Shown here: positions 62,042-64,000 of the stretch, piece by piece
Layout: each line of letters opens with the position of its first letter
How positions within the stretch are numbered: position 1 is the first letter of the stretch
Origin: Pseudaquabacterium inlustre
Lineage (GTDB): Bacteria > Pseudomonadota > Gammaproteobacteria > Burkholderiales > Burkholderiaceae_C
DNA: 64,000 bases
Assembly (NCBI RefSeq): GCF_038066595.1
Contig: NZ_JBBUTH010000001.1
Location: 62,001 to 126,000 of the forward strand
Reading direction: 5' to 3'
Position numbers and translations under genes: made by a program
The notes under the pieces: generated by a model
Database searches by the model: none
Told to the model about the DNA's origin: nothing
The model's input: the letters and a program-made list of their open reading frames with translations, nothing else

Positions 62042-64000
62042 TCACGGTGCCTCGACCGTCACTTGCACGCTGGCGCTCAGGCTCTGGCGGGCCGCCGGCT
62101 CGTCGATCCGCTGCGCCAGCACCGTGAAGCGGCTGTCGGCCGTGACCGGGCCGGTGGCCAGCGCCAGGTCAGCGCCATGCCCCGGTTGTGGCGTGCCCAC
62201 GGCCTGCCCATCGCGCAGCAGTTGGTACTGCACCCCGGCCTGGCTGCCCTGCACCCAGACGCGGGCCGGCTGGCCGGCCGGCACGCTGGGCGGATCGGCC
62301 CGCAGCGGCAGATCGGCGCGCGGCGCCAGCGTGAGCGGCAGGCACACCACGTTCACCAGCGCCAACGTGCCCTCGGCCGGCGTGGCGGGCCAGGCACGCA
62401 GCGCCAGCAGGGTGTCGGCCTGCAGCGCGGGCAATGGCAGCACCAGCTCACCGCCCGCACCGGGGCGGGCCTCGCCCAGCGCTTCATCGTCGGGCGCCAG
62501 GGCGCGCACCGGCTGGTAGCGCCAGCCAGGCGCGGCATCGCTCACGCGCAGTTCGGCCGCCTGGCCCGGGGCCGGGAAGGCGGGTACCAGGCGCACCACC
62601 GGCGGCGCGCTCACCGGCGTGATGGCGCGCAGGCGTGCATCCAGCCCGGTCTGGGCCTTCACTGCCTGCCAGCCGATGCGGCCGCCGGTGGGCAGATCGG
62701 CGCCCAGCCGCAGCGTGGGCGGCTGCGGCGGCAGGCGGTCGCGCGCATCGATGCCGGTTTGCGGGCGCTGCGGCGGATCGGCGGCAATGGCCAGATCGAT
62801 GCCCAGCGCCAGCTGCCCCAGGCCCTTGTTGAGTGCGGGTTGCCGCGCGTCGCGCTGGTGCACATAGCCCGGCAGCGCCAGCGGCGATGCTGCAGCGTCT
62901 GCCGCTCCCGCTGCTCCCGCTGCGGCCGGCAGCAGCAGCGGCCGGTAGAACACACCGGGCTGGCCGTCCTGCACCAGCAGCTGCGGCTCGGCACCGCCCT
63001 GCCGCCACTGCGGCCGCAGCGCACGGCCGGGATCGGGCCGCACCAGCAGCAGCGCCGGCTGCGCCAGCCACACCACCGAGGCAATGGCCCGCCCGGCACC
63101 GGCCGGCTGGTGCTGCTTGGTGGCGGCCACGCACAGCAGCAGGTCATCGGCCGCGGCCGGCAGCGGCAGGCGGGCCTGGCGCCCATCGCCCGGCACCGGC
63201 GCCCCCGGCACGGGCGTGAAGCCCGCCGGCCCCGGGCCGTCGGGCGCCGCCGCAGGCGGCCGGCGCACGGCCGGCAGGTCCGGCCGATCGGTGCGCACCA
63301 GGTCCCGGTCGTCGGCGGCTGCACCGCGCACGAACTCGTCGTCGCGCACCCCATGCTGCCAGGCGCTGTAGCTGGCACTGGCCTGCGCGCCCTCGACGCG
63401 CAGCGCCAGGTCCGTGGCGCCGTGGTCGGCCACCGCGCCCGGCTGCAGCAGCACCGGCAGCGACGGGTTGGCGCGCACGCACAGCGTGACGCGGGCGTCG
63501 AGCAGCGCCACCTCCTCGCTGCGGCCGCTGCCGGCGGCAAAGCGCTTGCTGGCCCGCACCGCCACCACCACGTCCTCGGTGAGCGGCGGCGTGGGCAAGC
63601 GCAACGTGGACAGGTCGCCCTGCACGGCGCCCGGCTGCACCTGGTCGCCCAGCACCAGCGCATAGCTGACGCCCTCCTGGCTGGCCCGGACCGTGACCGT
63701 GACCACGCTGCCCCAGGGCACCAGGCGGGCATCGGCCGCACGCGGGCTGGGCAGCAGCGGATCGAGCCAGGGCACGCCCGGTGCGTCGACGGCCAGCGTG
63801 GTGTCCAGCCCCACCTTCACCGGCACCGGCTGGGTGAGCAGCCGCGGCGCCTGGGGCGAGCCCAGCTTGCGCGCCAGCACCCGGAAGGTGATGTCCTCGG
63901 TGACAGGCGGTGATTCCAGCCAGGCCGGCCCATCGGCACCGTCGCGCGTGATCGGCGCCACGGCCTGGCCCTGCGGTGTGCGCAGCGGCTGGCCATCCGG
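62042..64000 (-). CDS. Large repetitive protein of the contractile injection locus, N-terminus outside window
   Basis: At least 652 residues; the frame is open to the window edge, so the true start is beyond it. The visible part consists of repeating units of about 80-150 residues that end in a shared pattern: PPVTEDITFRVLARK, PPLTEDVVVAVRASKRF, PAAADDLLLCVAATKQ, LQADTLLALRAW and GPVTADSRFTVLAQRI. Between them are beta-rich segments starting VKVGLDTTLAV, VTVRASQEGVSYALVLG and VWVQGSQAGVQYQLLRDG. The unit looks like a bacterial Ig-like or fibre repeat. It is next to tape-measure and ATPase genes, so a fibre, adhesin or spike-associated role is plausible, but no family was recognised. Confidence 0.75.
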   Translation of the reverse strand, partial: PDGQPLRTPQGQAVAPITRDGADGPAWLESPPVTEDITFRVLARKLGSPQAPRLLTQPVPVKVGLDTTLAVDAPGVPWLDPLLPSPRAADARLVPWGSVVTVTVRASQEGVSYALVLGDQVQPGAVQGDLSTLRLPTPPLTEDVVVAVRASKRFAAGSGRSEEVALLDARVTLCVRANPSLPVLLQPGAVADHGATDLALRVEGAQASASYSAWQHGVRDDEFVRGAAADDRDLVRTDRPDLPAVRRPPAAAPDGPGPAGFTPVPGAPVPGDGRQARLPLPAAADDLLLCVAATKQHQPAGAGRAIASVVWLAQPALLLVRPDPGRALRPQWRQGGAEPQLLVQDGQPGVFYRPLLLPAAAGAAGAADAAASPLALPGYVHQRDARQPALNKGLGQLALGIDLAIAADPPQRPQTGIDARDRLPPQPPTLRLGADLPTGGRIGWQAVKAQTGLDARLRAITPVSAPPVVRLVPAFPAPGQAAELRVSDAAPGWRYQPVRALAPDDEALGEARPGAGGELVLPLPALQADTLLALRAWPATPAEGTLALVNVVCLPLTLAPRADLPLRADPPSVPAGQPARVWVQGSQAGVQYQLLRDGQAVGTPQPGHGADLALATGPVTADSRFTVLAQRIDEPAARQSLSASVQVTVEAP

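Overview
The window is very GC-rich, densely coded DNA from a Gram-negative bacterium. It most resembles a betaproteobacterium of the order Burkholderiales (Rubrivivax/Leptothrix/Ideonella-like). This is inferred from the gene repertoire: Tol-Pal, a dmp-type phenol hydroxylase with a meta-cleavage pathway, Bug-type binding proteins, flavocytochrome c sulfide dehydrogenase, a PEP-CTERM-like protein, and flagellar promoters of the form TCAAG...GCCGATA. No rRNA gene or CRISPR array was seen.

Layout. 1-10.5 kb: the end of ferredoxin-NADP reductase, a TetR regulator and an enamidase-like hydrolase, several housekeeping genes on the minus strand (DUF3047, Nudix, crotonase, ArsC/Spx-like, lipoprotein), and a four-gene MacAB/TolC-like efflux operon. 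10.6-12.3 kb: a cytochrome c plus flavoprotein pair resembling sulfide dehydrogenase. 12.4-21.7 kb: a signalling cluster made of a response regulator, a free-standing HPt protein, two hybrid histidine kinases and a chemoreceptor. Two sigma-28-type promoters place this cluster in the flagellar regulon. 21.7-22.2 kb: three tRNA-Lys genes. 22.2-33.5 kb: tcdA, a YeeE/YedE transporter, cpoB-pal-tolB, small housekeeping genes, and a DUF3501 / Fe-S protein / rubrerythrin cluster.

33.6-38.7 kb: a small (about 5 kb) integrative element sits in the 3' end of tRNA-Ala(CGC), bounded by 21-bp direct repeats. It carries a tyrosine integrase, a repeat-rich non-coding segment, a serine recombinase, an overlapping 29-residue predicted membrane microprotein, and a metalloprotease of the ImmA/IrrE type with four N-terminal NPY repeats. 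It is the part of the window least explained by known systems.

38.8-55.8 kb: phenol catabolism. The six-subunit phenol hydroxylase (dmpKLMNOP order) lies behind a candidate sigma-54 promoter. A toxin-antitoxin pair with a broken toxin start and a PEP-CTERM-like protein follow. Beyond these is one long minus-strand operon: catechol 2,3-dioxygenase, a two-domain tautomerase, DmpC, DmpE, DmpH, a Bug protein, DmpF, DmpG, an SDR-like protein and, last, the DmpR/XylR-type activator. Together the genes can take phenol to catechol, then by the 4-oxalocrotonate branch to pyruvate and acetyl-CoA. The hydrolytic branch enzyme (DmpD) is not in the window. dmpF carries an in-frame insertion made from an intergenic repeat.

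56-58.5 kb: a LysR regulator divergent from the meta operon, a small unknown gene and an alanine-type aminotransferase. 58.6-64 kb: the downstream end of an extracellular contractile injection system locus (AAA+ ATPase, CIS tape-measure-family protein, and a very large repetitive protein cut by the window edge).
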